Assembly: GCA_945906305.1 (NCBI GenBank)
Contig: CAMDQT010000024.1
Location: 1 to 49,384, forward strand
Source: Ferrithrix thermotolerans DSM 19514
GTDB lineage: Bacteria; Actinomycetota; Acidimicrobiia; Acidimicrobiales; CAIXPF01
Reading direction: 5' to 3'
Length of the DNA stretch: 49,384 bases
Each line of letters starts with the position of its first letter. Within the stretch, counting starts at the first letter, position 1. The notes beneath the pieces were generated by a model. The model worked only from the letters and a program-made list of their open reading frames with translations, had not been told where the DNA came from and did not search any database. The translations under genes and the position numbers were made by a program. Below are positions 14,737-27,500 of the stretch, piece by piece.

Positions 14737-15303
14737 ATGGCACGATCGCATTCCACCCGAGGCGGCAACCCCCAGGCGTCGGGCCTCGCCGCCGGACGCG
14801 GGTTGTTGATTGTTGTGTTCGCCGTGGCTATTGGGGTCCTGCTGTTGGCCCGCGTCGTGGGCGGTGACGATGACAGCAACACACCGAGTAGCGCAGACAA
14901 GACGAGCCAGCCCGCTACGACAGGCGGCGGGCCCAATGTGGCCCCCACCCCGGTACCTTCCACCACGGCCTCCACCATCGCACCCAAGAAAGAACCCCAG
15001 ACGGTGGTGGTCCTCGTGGCCAACGGACGCGGGGTGGCCGGAGCAGCCAAAGCCAACGCCGACGCCCTCAAGGTGCAGAACTACAACCTGCTCAGCCCCA
15101 TCGACTATCCCACCATCGAGGCCTCCACCGCGGTGTACTTCCGGGCCGGCTACCAGGCCGATGCCCTCGCCGTGGCGAAAGCCCTCACCATCGACGTGTC
15201 CAAGGTCAAGGAACTACCAGCCACGGTGCTGCCCATCGATGGGAAGACCGCCCATGTGGTGGTGGTCCTCGGTACCGACGGACAAGGTCTGAGCCCGAGT
15301 TGA
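14737..15303 (+). CDS. LytR C-terminal-domain membrane protein
   Basis: A 188-residue single-span protein: a short cytoplasmic N-terminus, a transmembrane helix about 22-42 (GRGLLIVVFAVAIGVLLLARVV), a Thr/Pro/Ser linker to about 85, then an extracytoplasmic LytR_C domain (TVVVLVANGRGVAGAAKANADALK ... AVYFRAGYQADALAVAKAL). In actinobacteria this domain occurs at the end of LytR-CpsA-Psr phosphotransferases and alone in small envelope proteins; its binding partner is not established. GAGG lies five bases before the ATG, so this gene has a leader. TACTAT near 14680 is a possible -10. Confidence 0.85.
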   Translation: MARSHSTRGGNPQASGLAAGRGLLIVVFAVAIGVLLLARVVGGDDDSNTPSSADKTSQPATTGGGPNVAPTPVPSTTASTIAPKKEPQTVVVLVANGRGVAGAAKANADALKVQNYNLLSPIDYPTIEASTAVYFRAGYQADALAVAKALTIDVSKVKELPATVLPIDGKTAHVVVVLGTDGQGLSPS

Positions 15304-15408
15304 TGGCTGGTTGACGCGGCTGGTTCGCACCTCCTCTCGGTCCGGGCCGGGCCGACCTCTATCGCCAACGCCACGGTGCCGCGCCGCTCGATCGGTCAAA
15401 CTGGGCCC

Positions 15409-16401
15409 GTGCGTATCGTGGCCGCCCCCGACAAATTCCGAGGCACGGCCGATGCCGCGCAGATCGCCGCGGCGATCGCCCTAGCCGCAGCTGAACATGG
15501 GATGGTTTGCGACCAGATTCCTTTGGCCGATGGCGGCGAAGGCACCCTGGACGCGCTCGGGGGCCCGAATCGCACCACCCTGGTCAGCGGCCCCCTCGGC
15601 GACCCCGTCGCGGCTCAATGGCGGCTCGAGCGAGGCCGGGCCGTCATCGAGATGGCCCGCGCTTCGGGCCTGGAGCTGGCGGGCGGCGCGCAAGGCAACG
15701 ACCCGATAGCGGCATCGACCACCGGCACGGGCGAGTTGATCTCCGCCGCTCTCGAGGCCGGGGCCCGCCGGATCGTGGTCGGCGTCGGCGGCTCGGCCAC
15801 CACTGATGGCGGGCTCGGCGCGATTCGCGCCGTTACACCCCGCCAACGGTTGCGCGGGGTCGAGCTCCTCGTCGCCTGTGACGTGCGCACCACATTCATC
15901 GACGCGGCGACCATCTTCGGGCCGCAAAAGGGTGCCTCCGCCAAACAGGTGGAGTTGTTGCGACGCCGACTCGAGCGCCTGGCGCAGGTCTATCGGGACG
16001 ACTTCGGCGTGGAGGTCACCGAGGTTGCTGGCGGCGGAGCGGCAGGAGGACTCGGCGGCGGGCTGTACGCCCTAGGCGCAAAGTTGGTGGGCGGATTCGA
16101 CCTGGTGGCCGAGGAGGTCCGCCTGGCCGAACGGCTGGTCGGGGCCGACCTCGTGGTGACTGGCGAGGGCTTTGTGGACGAGCAGTCCTTTGAGGGCAAG
16201 GTCGTGGGCGGGGTCACCGCGCTGGCCCGCGATTTGGGCGTACCCGTCCTGGTGGTGTGCGGGCAGAGCTTCGATGATGCCGGGCAGCGGGTCGAACTGA
16301 TCTCCCTCGTGGAACGCTTCGGCACCGAGATAGCCATGACCCAGACCACCGATGCCGTGCGGCGGGCGGTTAGCGAGGCCCTCGCCGCGCGCCGCGGCTG
16401 A
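15409..16401 (+). CDS. Glycerate kinase
   Basis: A 330-residue GarK/GlxK-type glycerate kinase, starting VRIVAAPDKFRGTADAAQIA. The family motif around PDKFRG, the LADGGEGTLDAL segment, GVGGSATTDGG and the C-terminal VTGEGFVDEQSFEGKVVGGV are all present. It phosphorylates D-glycerate with ATP to 2- or 3-phosphoglycerate, linking glyoxylate or serine-type metabolism to glycolysis. The GTG at 15409 is preferred because it gives the normal family N-terminus and sits six bases after CAAACT, a weak -10; GTG 15376 is the alternative. It converges with aceE across 48 bp. Confidence 0.93.
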   Translation: MRIVAAPDKFRGTADAAQIAAAIALAAAEHGMVCDQIPLADGGEGTLDALGGPNRTTLVSGPLGDPVAAQWRLERGRAVIEMARASGLELAGGAQGNDPIAASTTGTGELISAALEAGARRIVVGVGGSATTDGGLGAIRAVTPRQRLRGVELLVACDVRTTFIDAATIFGPQKGASAKQVELLRRRLERLAQVYRDDFGVEVTEVAGGGAAGGLGGGLYALGAKLVGGFDLVAEEVRLAERLVGADLVVTGEGFVDEQSFEGKVVGGVTALARDLGVPVLVVCGQSFDDAGQRVELISLVERFGTEIAMTQTTDAVRRAVSEALAARRG

Positions 16402-16449
16402 CGGCGAGGACCAACAACGCCCCCACCTCGACGCGGCGCGGCCTCATCC

Positions 16450-19185
<2,736 letters not shown>

Positions 19186-19192
19186 GGACCTG

Positions 19193-19198
19193 ATGTTA
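19193..19198 (-). promoter_or_regulatory. -10 box TAACAT, leaderless aceE
   Basis: On the minus strand TAACAT ends seven bases before the aceE ATG, with CAGGTCC between; no Shine-Dalgarno sequence. Confidence 0.5.
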
Positions 19199-19401
19199 TG
19201 ACCGGCGCAGCGGCCATTTCTGCGATCCGGGCCGGCGACCGGCCCCACGCCAGTCCGATCACACAGATTTCCCCCGCCCGAGGGAGCGAGCACCGCGGGC
19301 GAAGGACCGGCGACCGAGCAGATCGGTGCCTCCCGGTGAGCGCCTCAATACCCTCCGCGCTCGACCATGAACCGCGACTCAAAACCTGGCATTCTCTCTC
19401 G

Positions 19402-19782
19402 GTGCTCGATCGAAACGAGGCAGCCGCACTAGCAGAGATCGAGGCGTCGCTCCGCCGCGACGACCCGAGCTTCGTGTCGATGATCGAACGCCATGGGTAC
19501 CGCCCGGCCGAGGTCCCAGAGGGGGCCGAACTGGCGGCGGAGCCGTCGGCAAGTTCCGACCAGGGCGAGATGGCCCGCAGCGCCATGGCAGAGGTGACCA
19601 GGCTGGGTCGTTGGGGCCGGGCGTTGTGCTCCGCGGGCGCAGCGCTGGTGGCCTTAGCCATCACCTTGGTGGTGACCGCGGCGTGGGGACCCGATGCGGG
19701 CGGCTTGGCCAGCGTGGTCTCGATCATGGCCGCCACCATGGTCGGCTACCAGTTGCTCGGCGGATGCCCCGACCGCGGCTGA
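19402..19782 (+). CDS. DUF3040 membrane protein
   Basis: A 126-residue protein starting VLDRNEAAALAEIEASLRRDDPSF, the typical DUF3040 opening of small actinobacterial membrane proteins. Two hydrophobic helices follow (about 78-96 and 103-120) with a short GPDAGG turn between them. The GTG at 19402 is the only start that avoids aceE, and it stands six bases after CATTCT, a weak -10. It is divergent from aceE. Function of DUF3040 is not known. Confidence 0.75.
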   Translation: MLDRNEAAALAEIEASLRRDDPSFVSMIERHGYRPAEVPEGAELAAEPSASSDQGEMARSAMAEVTRLGRWGRALCSAGAALVALAITLVVTAAWGPDAGGLASVVSIMAATMVGYQLLGGCPDRG

Positions 19783-19843
19783 GCGGCACCTGACACCGCG
19801 ACCGCGGTCGACACTGCAATGTGTGGGGGACCGAGCGCCATTC

Positions 19844-19861
19844 GTGGGGAATCTGCCCCAC
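19844..19861. terminator. Short hairpin between DUF3040 and moxR genes
   Basis: GTGGGG-AATCTG-CCCCAC forms a 6-bp stem 62 bp after the DUF3040 stop. There is no T run, so it may be a weak terminator or a regulatory site. A separate 12-bp palindrome, CGACCGCGGTCG, is at 19799-19810. Confidence 0.3.
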
Positions 19862-20049
19862 TACAGCGTCGAACATTGCGGCCCTGCGACGGTTTGGCCC
19901 CACGACCGGTTCCACCAGTGCCGTGGCGAAAGGGACGGCTACCGTCATGGGGGGCTGAAGAGGCGACGCTGTCCGACCATCGTGTCGGGCCGTACAGCCA
20001 ACCAGCACACGCTCGGCGGCGTGGTGAGCAAACAAGTTCAGGTGCAACG

Positions 20050-21096
20050 GTGGGCATAGGGCAACAAGGGGTCGACGTCGTTCTCGGCGACACGAACAAC
20101 GGTCATAGCACCGCGCCCACCGAGCAGGAAGTCCTTCGCTTCGCCACCAGCTTCGACCGGCTCGCCGCCAACATCGCCAAGGTCCTCAAGGGCAAGCAGG
20201 ACGCCATCCGCCTCGCGCTCACCTGCCTTTTCGCCGAAGGGCACCTGCTGCTCGAAGACGTCCCCGGGGTCGGCAAGACCACCATGGCCAAGGCCATCGC
20301 CAACTCGATCGACGGTAGCTGGCAGCGCATCCAGTTCACCCCCGATCTCCTACCTTCCGACGTCACCGGCGTGCAGATCTTCAACCGTGCCCGCAACGAG
20401 TTCGTGTTCCATCCCGGCGGGGTGTTCGCCAACATCGTCATCGGCGACGAGATCAACCGGGCGTCGCCCAAAACCCAGTCCGCGCTGCTTGAGGTCATGG
20501 AGGAACGTCAAGTCACCGTGGACTCGACGCCGTACCTGGTCCCGCGACCGTTCATGGTGCTCGCCACCCAGAACCCCGTCGAGCACGAAGGCACCTACAA
20601 CCTGCCCGAGGCGCAGATCGACCGGTTCCTGATGCGGTTGTCCATCGGCTACCCATCCATGCAGGACGAGCTGGCGATCATCTACGGCAACGTCAGCCCG
20701 GCCGAGCAAGTCTGCCACCTGACCCCGGTGCTCAGCGCGGGCGAGGTCCGGCGCATGATTGCCCTCACCGAACGCATCTACATCGCTCCGGCGCTCGCCC
20801 AGTACATCGTGCACTTGACCTCAGCCACGCGTTGTCTGCCCGAATTGCGCCTCGGAGTCAGCCCACGCGGCACGATCGGCTTGGCCCGGGCGGCGCGGGC
20901 CTATGCCGCAGCAGCAAATCGCCCTTTCGTCACTGCGGATGACATCAAAGAGCTGGCCCCGCTGGTGCTGGTCCACCGCATGATTCTGACTCCGGAAGCC
21001 GAGTTGCGGGGACGAAATTCTTTGGAGTTGCTGCTGAACCTGCTCCAGGTCGTGCCCGTCCCGCAGGCGCGCTTCGAGGGACCTCGTCACGGTTAG
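20050..21096 (+). CDS. MoxR-family AAA+ ATPase
   Basis: A 348-residue MoxR ATPase. Walker A is EDVPGVGKTTMAK (Lys76), Walker B is IVIGDEINRA, and sensor and helical regions follow with ATQNPVEHEGTYNLPEAQIDRF and the C-terminal LGVSPRGTIGLARAARAYA. MoxR proteins act as chaperone-like ATPases on partner proteins carrying von Willebrand or DUF58 domains. GTG at 20050 is the only usable start near the conserved domain; the frame extends to 19819 but without family similarity. A DUF58 protein and a transglutaminase-like membrane protein follow with gaps of 12 bp and -4 bp, so this is one operon. Confidence 0.92.
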   Translation: MGIGQQGVDVVLGDTNNGHSTAPTEQEVLRFATSFDRLAANIAKVLKGKQDAIRLALTCLFAEGHLLLEDVPGVGKTTMAKAIANSIDGSWQRIQFTPDLLPSDVTGVQIFNRARNEFVFHPGGVFANIVIGDEINRASPKTQSALLEVMEERQVTVDSTPYLVPRPFMVLATQNPVEHEGTYNLPEAQIDRFLMRLSIGYPSMQDELAIIYGNVSPAEQVCHLTPVLSAGEVRRMIALTERIYIAPALAQYIVHLTSATRCLPELRLGVSPRGTIGLARAARAYAAAANRPFVTADDIKELAPLVLVHRMILTPEAELRGRNSLELLLNLLQVVPVPQARFEGPRHG

Positions 21097-21108
21097 GAAG
21101 CCACAGCC

Positions 21109-22251
21109 ATGACTCGTTTCGGTCGCGCCGCCTTTGGCCTGGCCCTGGCCACGGCGGGAAGTGGGGTGGCGCTGCGCTACCGCGAGTTGATCCTCATCGG
21201 TCTCGCCACCTTGCTGGTGTTCGTCACGGCGGTGTTGTGGACGCGCTCGAGGCCCCGGCTGAGCGTGACGCGCATCCTGCAACCCAACCGGGTGGACCAG
21301 GGCAGCGTGGCCATCGCCACCCTGGCCGTCACCAACGAGTCTCGCCGGTCCAGCCCAGCAATGGTCGCCCTGGAACGATTCGGCGGCAGTGGGGTCTCCG
21401 TCTCCATCCCACGACTCGAGCCGGGCGGATCTCACCATCGTCCTTACCGGCTTCCCACCGAGCGGCGCGGGGTCTATCAGGTAGGCCCGTTGACCGTGAG
21501 CCGATCCGATCCCTTCCATCTGATGCGCAGCGGACAAGACCAAGTTCCCACCGACACCCTGTGGGTCCATCCCAAGCTATGGCAAATGTCGCCCTTTCCC
21601 AACGGCACCACCCGCGATCTCGAGGGGCCGACATCGGGCGAGGCGCTTCACGGCGGCATCGCCTTCCACTCCTTACGCGACTACGTGCTCGGCGACGACC
21701 TCCGACTCATCCACTGGAAGTCCTCGGCCCGAACCGACCGAACGATGGTTCGGCACAATGTGGACACCTTCCAGCCCCGCACCCTGGTCGTGTTCGACGT
21801 GAATCGTTCGCTCTACGAGGAGGAGGAGGACTTCGAACACGCCGTGCAGGTGGTGGCGTCGTTGATGGTGGCTAATGCCGCGCACAACTACCCGATCCGA
21901 CTCCGCACCACAGCCGGTTTGGCGATCGGTTCGGAGACCGGGGACCGCAACGAGCAAATCTTGGACCATCTCGCCGCCATCACCACCACGGCAGACGCTT
22001 CGCTGGCCCGTTTGGCCCCCTACATCGCCAGTGAACGGGGCGGGTTCTCGCTGGCGGTGATCACCGGCCGAGCCGGTGTCCGCGAGCTTGCTTCGGTGGG
22101 GCCACTACGCCGGCGTTTCTCCAACGTCACCATCGGTCGAATCGGGACCCAAGGCCCGGGCGAAATCTTCGAACTGCCCGGAGCGGTATTGATCAATGCC
22201 CGAACGGCCGTCGAATTTGCCGAAGCCTGGACCCGCAGGATCCGACGATGA
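21109..22251 (+). CDS. DUF58-domain membrane protein
   Basis: A 380-residue protein with an N-terminal hydrophobic hairpin (about 7-20 and 26-43), a beta-rich middle, and the DUF58 signature at about 185-225: FHSLRDYVLGDDLRLIHWKSSARTDRTMVR, followed by LVVFDVNRSL, the start of a VWA-like fold. DUF58 proteins are the standard partners of MoxR ATPases. AGGAAG lies upstream of the ATG. The last codons overlap the start of the next gene (ATGA). Probably a membrane-associated client or adaptor of the MoxR ATPase; no enzyme activity can be inferred. Confidence 0.9.
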   Translation: MTRFGRAAFGLALATAGSGVALRYRELILIGLATLLVFVTAVLWTRSRPRLSVTRILQPNRVDQGSVAIATLAVTNESRRSSPAMVALERFGGSGVSVSIPRLEPGGSHHRPYRLPTERRGVYQVGPLTVSRSDPFHLMRSGQDQVPTDTLWVHPKLWQMSPFPNGTTRDLEGPTSGEALHGGIAFHSLRDYVLGDDLRLIHWKSSARTDRTMVRHNVDTFQPRTLVVFDVNRSLYEEEEDFEHAVQVVASLMVANAAHNYPIRLRTTAGLAIGSETGDRNEQILDHLAAITTTADASLARLAPYIASERGGFSLAVITGRAGVRELASVGPLRRRFSNVTIGRIGTQGPGEIFELPGAVLINARTAVEFAEAWTRRIRR

Positions 22252-24527
22252 AGCGACTTCTGTTGGTCGAACTGCTGGCGGTATCGGTCCTGACCCTGCT
22301 CGCTGCACTTGGCTTCGGTCGCGTGTTCGCCACCTCCGGGTACCTGCTGCCAGCTCTCGGAGCCGTGATCGTGCCGACGCTCCTCGCCGTCGGCGGCAAG
22401 TACCGCAAGGCCAGCGCAACCGCCACGGCGTTGTGCTCTCTCGGGGCGTTCATCGTCTACACCTGCTACGTCGTGCTCGGGTCCAGCACCGCGAACCTGA
22501 TGCCCACCATGACCACGGTGCAGCAGCTAGCCGAGGGGATCACCGCAGGATGGGCCAACCTTCTCAATGCCAGCCTTCCTGCCGCGGTGGAACCCAATCT
22601 CCTCATCGCCGTGCTCGCCCTGGTCTGGGCTGCCGCCGCCGCGGGCGCCGAATTCGCTCAGCGCGGGCACGGTGCGGCCGCGCCGGTGCTGCCAGCACTG
22701 GCGTTGTACCTCGGCGCGCTGGGCTTCGGGGCCTCCCAACCGGCGGGAACGCTGTTGCTCCCCGCCGCCTTCAGCGCCGCCCTGCTGGCGGTGTTCCTCG
22801 TACACGCCAACCGCGGGGCGATCATCGAGCCGGCCTCCGAAGCCTCCGCCGAACGCTGGGGTCCGCACCGACCACTGTCGGTGAAGACCTCCGCCACCCA
22901 GTGGATCGCCCTCGGGCTACCGGTGATTGCGGTGACGACGCTGTTGGCCACCCTCATCACCGCCCGACTACCGGTCGGTTCGAGATCATTCGATCCGCGG
23001 AGATTTCGCCCGCAGGAGGTCGTCTTCAACGACGTGGCCAGCCCGCTGGAAGGCCTCAAACGCGAGCTCACCTCCTCGGTGCTGGACCCATCCATCCGCT
23101 ACCAGGTGGCTCTTGACAGCGGTTCTTGGCCCGCGACGGTAGATCGGCTCCGGCTCACGGTGCTCGACCATTTCGATGGTGCCGTCTGGTCCTCGAACGC
23201 TCGATACAACCGAACCGGTTCCGTCCTTCCGAAAGGACCCGACATAGGGGTGCGGACGGAACAGGTGCGGCTGACGGTGCGGATCGTCTCGCCGCTGGCC
23301 GGGCCCTGGCTACCAGCAATCGACCGACCGGTGAGTGTGAGCGATGCCGACGGCCGGCTCTCGCCGGCCCTCGACCCCGTTACCGGCGTCTTGATCCACC
23401 TCGGTGGCAATCAAACCGGGCTGTCATACCAAATGGTATCCATGGTGCCACGGCCGACACCGCAGCAGCTCACCGCCTTGAACCGTCCCGTCATCAGCGA
23501 AGAGACGAAAGAACTGCTCGACGTGGCGAACATGCCGTTATCGATGCGGCAACTGGCCGAACGGCTGACCGAAGCCCGCGCCGGACCCGTGCTCGCCTCG
23601 GACTCCGCCTACTCACGACTCGCCATGCTCCAAGACAGCCTTGCCGCCCGTTACCGCTATGACGAGGACAGCCCGTCAGGTACCTCCTATGGTCGACTCT
23701 CCACCTTCCTCACCGGGGAAGGTTCGGGGTACGCGGAGCAGTTCGCCAGCACCTTCGCGGTCATGGCCCGATCCCTCGGCTACCCCAGCCGGCTCGCCGT
23801 GGGCTATCTGCTCACCCACATCGAGCCCGATACCGGGACCACGGTCCGCCTCAGCGCCATTACGAACCGACAGGCCCACGTATGGCCCGAGGTGTTGCTC
23901 GGGGACGGTTTGTGGGTGGCGTTCGAACCAACTCCGCTGGACAAGGTCACCGATTCACCGCCTCCCCGTGACCCGAGAACCGAGGCGCTGTCGGGCGCCA
24001 TGGTGGGCAGCGAGACCCCTGCGAGCAGCGGGGCTTCCCCCGCTAGCACCGAGAACAGGACCGATCTGGCCAACCGCGCCCTACCGGCGCTGGCCCTGTT
24101 TGGCGTCACCATCGTGCTCGGCCTGGCACTGGTTCCAGCCGGTCTGATCATCCTCAAGCGCCTGAGACGTCGGCGGCGGCGGCGTTACTGCTCCACCTCG
24201 GACCAAGTGCTCGGTGCCTGGTCCGAGGTCACCGATCGCCTCCTCGAGGTCGGCGTCGACGTAACCCCGACGATGACCGCGAAGGAAGTTCTGGCCATCA
24301 CGGCCCCAAAGATCTCCGACAGAGCCGCCCAAGGGCTCTCGGCCATGGTCCCCCTAGTCGGCCTGGCGTTGTATGGCCCCGAACCGCCCACCCCGACCGG
24401 GGCGGCCACGATGTGGGGACTGGCCGACGCCTTCTGTGTCGAGATCCTCGACGGCTCTCGCTGGTATCGCAGCGCGGTGGCGCGGCTCAACCCCAAGCCG
24501 TTGCTCGCTGGCCTCACGCGTCGTTGA
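22248..24527 (+). CDS. TgpA-like transglutaminase-fold membrane protein with Cys-to-Ala active site
   Basis: A 759-residue protein with about seven N-terminal transmembrane segments (1-250), a periplasmic linker, a transglutaminase-core domain (about 460-570), another transmembrane helix around 620-640 and a cytoplasmic tail with RRRRR followed by a DUF4129-like domain. The active-site segment reads GSGYAEQFASTFAVMARSLG, where the family has GYCEQFA: the Cys position is Ala496. His544 (RQAHVWPEV) remains, and Glu560 stands in WVAFEPTP. It therefore should not catalyse thiol-dependent transamidation or proteolysis. The start overlaps the DUF58 stop. Its last 14 bp overlap the convergent PKD gene. 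Confidence 0.9.
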   Translation: MKRLLLVELLAVSVLTLLAALGFGRVFATSGYLLPALGAVIVPTLLAVGGKYRKASATATALCSLGAFIVYTCYVVLGSSTANLMPTMTTVQQLAEGITAGWANLLNASLPAAVEPNLLIAVLALVWAAAAAGAEFAQRGHGAAAPVLPALALYLGALGFGASQPAGTLLLPAAFSAALLAVFLVHANRGAIIEPASEASAERWGPHRPLSVKTSATQWIALGLPVIAVTTLLATLITARLPVGSRSFDPRRFRPQEVVFNDVASPLEGLKRELTSSVLDPSIRYQVALDSGSWPATVDRLRLTVLDHFDGAVWSSNARYNRTGSVLPKGPDIGVRTEQVRLTVRIVSPLAGPWLPAIDRPVSVSDADGRLSPALDPVTGVLIHLGGNQTGLSYQMVSMVPRPTPQQLTALNRPVISEETKELLDVANMPLSMRQLAERLTEARAGPVLASDSAYSRLAMLQDSLAARYRYDEDSPSGTSYGRLSTFLTGEGSGYAEQFASTFAVMARSLGYPSRLAVGYLLTHIEPDTGTTVRLSAITNRQAHVWPEVLLGDGLWVAFEPTPLDKVTDSPPPRDPRTEALSGAMVGSETPASSGASPASTENRTDLANRALPALALFGVTIVLGLALVPAGLIILKRLRRRRRRRYCSTSDQVLGAWSEVTDRLLEVGVDVTPTMTAKEVLAITAPKISDRAAQGLSAMVPLVGLALYGPEPPTPTGAATMWGLADAFCVEILDGSRWYRSAVARLNPKPLLAGLTRR

Positions 24528-27500
24528 GGCGGAGGTCCTCCACCACAACCACGTCAACGACATCGAACTCGAGCGTCAGCGTCGACGAGCCCATCTCGTT
24601 CGACACAGTCAGGGTGACCGTCAACGCGCCGACGCTGGCCGGTGTGACGGTGACATCGGGGGTCGTGGCGATGTCGGTACCGATGGTCCATAGCCAGCTG
24701 GTGGCCCCGCCAGTGGAGCAATCGGTGATGGTCACCGGCTGGTTCACCATCAGCGCCACCGGACTCGTCCCGGCCACTACCGCTTCGCCTGACGCCGAGA
24801 ACGCCGCCTCCACCGAAGCGACTTGCGGCGCGATGACGATTTCACGCTGCGCCACGGCACAATTGCTCGGATCGTCCTGCCAGCACACCACCATCGTCAC
24901 CGTGTATGACCCGGCGACGTCGAATACGTGCTGGACCCCCCGGGACCCTGCTGGGCCAGAAACGGGCGTCTCGGCAAAGTAAAAAACGGGCGGGTTCAAC
25001 GGATAGGGAGACGGTGTCGTGTCGCTGAAGCTGATCGAGTGGCCGGCGACCAATACCTCACTGCCGGCAGACTGGGCCGTGAAGGAGGCCTCAGGAGCCC
25101 CACGGGGCAAGGCCTCGATCACCACCAACTCGGTCGCGACGCTTTGTCGTCCGTTGCGGTCAGTCACCGTCAGGACCACTTCGTAGCGCCCAGGCTCCTC
25201 GTACAGGTGCGCCGGGGGGCTCTGGCCATTGGACGGGGGCGACCCATCACCGAAGTCCCAGCTCCAACCAAGCGGCGTGCCCGACGATCTATCGATGAAT
25301 TGCACCGATTGACCCACCACAGGGCTGACGGGAAGGAAGTTGAACGCGGCCACCGTGTCGACCGGGGGCGGCCCGACATGGACCGTACCGATCACCCCTT
25401 CGAAGCGCACACCATTGGACATCGTCAACGTCACGGAGAAAACACCAGTCCTTTGATAGGTGTAGCTGGGCTCACGTTCGGACGAGACGCCCCCGTCGCC
25501 GAAGCTCCACGCGTAATCGCCGTCGCCTATCGAAGTGTTCACGAAACGCACCGGCTCGCCCACGATCGCCGGATCGAGAGCCGTCGCCCCAACCGATTGG
25601 CCGAAGCTCGGCAACAACGGGGCTGGCGTTAGCTCATCGGCAACGACCACGGCGACTACATCGAAGGTTGCACCCACGGCGTTGGATGCGGTCAGCCGAA
25701 CCACGTAGGTTCCCGGCACCCGGAACACATGCTGCACGAAGGCACCCTCATCGGTCGGGGAACCGTCCCCGAAATCCCACACCAGCGATGTCTGACTACC
25801 GGTGGTGCCACTGACGAATCGAACCGACCGGTTGAGTTCGACCACCGTGGCGTCGACCGGCTCGGCGATCTTGGCCTGCGGTGCAGTGAATGGCGGCGCC
25901 ACCCCGATAATCCGGCTCAACGTTGTCGAGCCCGCCGCGTTGCCCACCGACAACCGCACCGTGACCTCGCCGGTGGAGCCGAACACGTGCAACACCGACG
26001 GCGCTGTCCCCACCGCGCCGTCTCCGAAGTCCCACCACCACGAGGTCGGTCCGCCCGCCGTGCGATCGATGAAGGAGACCACGTCGCCCACCGCAATCGG
26101 TGCACCCTCGACGCCGTCGACAGTCCAGGAGAAATCGGGGTGCAGCACCGCAGCAGGTTCGGCCACCCGGAGCGTGGCTTCAGTGGAATGGGTGCCCACA
26201 CCGTTGCGGACAGTCAGACGTAGGACATAGGCCCCCGGCAAGGGGTAGCGGTGCGGTTCAGGCGTGGACATGGTCGACACGGCACCATCGCCAAACTCCC
26301 ACAGCCACGACAAGATTGGGGTGTCTCGGCCGCTCGTGCTGCGATCGCTGAGTTGCACTGCTTCTCCCACCACCGGGGAAGGCGGATCCCAGCTGAAGTT
26401 GGCCTCCGGTGGCATCACCTGCGTCGGGTCCCGCACGAACAGCGTCAAAGGAACCGTGGTATCGGACTGCCCAGCAAAGCTGAACACCGTGAGGGTCACC
26501 GTCCATGGGCCGATAACCGGCAGGGTGCGGGTCAGCGCGCGGTCAGCACTTGTCGTCATGTCCCCTAGCGGCGACCCAAAGGTCCACTCCCAACGTTCGA
26601 TCGGGCCGGTCGAGGTATCAACGAAACTCACATCGGTCGTTGTGGTTGCGTTGCCAGGCAACGAATAGGAAAACTTGGCGACTACGGGATCGACGCTCGA
26701 CGCCGAACTCGATGGAATGGGCAACAGCGATACCGGTAGCGGCTTCGGAACCGGTCCGACGCTGATGACCCGTGGGCCGCGCCCGGAGGGGGACCCAGCC
26801 GACGAACCTTGGTCCTCTCCCGAGCCGATGCGTGTACCGTCGCCGAACCGCGAGGCACTGGTGGCGGCCTGACGGTCGTCGGGGTCGGAGCCATCGACGT
26901 ACTCTTCGCCCTCTCCGCCGGGGTTGACGCCGGACACCGAGTCCAACTCTTGCTTGTCCACGACAACGGTTACGCCCGCGGCGGACAGCACTCCGGCCTT
27001 GGATCCCTCGAGGTCGTTGAACCACAGATGCCCGTTCGTCACCAACAACTCGAACCGATGGCCGACCGGCACCGCGAAGCGAAGGTCGACGGTGCGTTCG
27101 ATCCGGTTGTCGACCCCGTTCACGACCAGAACTTGAGACCGGTTGAACACCGGCACGAAGAGCTGGCCACCGCGCACCACCGGAGAACCAAAGCTGTCCG
27201 CCGCGCCCTGGCGGTCCTCGCTCAGCGCCAGCTTGGCGCAGCGGTGGCGTTGAAGGTCCGCGGTGAGCAGTTCACCGGTGTCTGCCACCAGCGTGTAGGC
27301 GAGTTGGTGGTGTTCCCCGGCGAGACTGCCCGCAACCTCCAAACGACCCGACAGGACGCGGTTCTGATGACACAGCTCTTCGCCGGGCTCGCCATCGTCA
27401 CCGAGGCGCACGACAGCACCTCCGTGGGAGTCCACCAGCACCGGCCGATCGGCCACCAGGGCCAGACCCCCCGTCGACGCAGGCTCGGAGATCTGGGTGC

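Noticed and set aside
16382-16440. GCCGCG-rich complementary segments between glycerate kinase and aceE
   Set aside because: Simple CG-rich sequence with a long loop; no convincing stem in the intergenic part.
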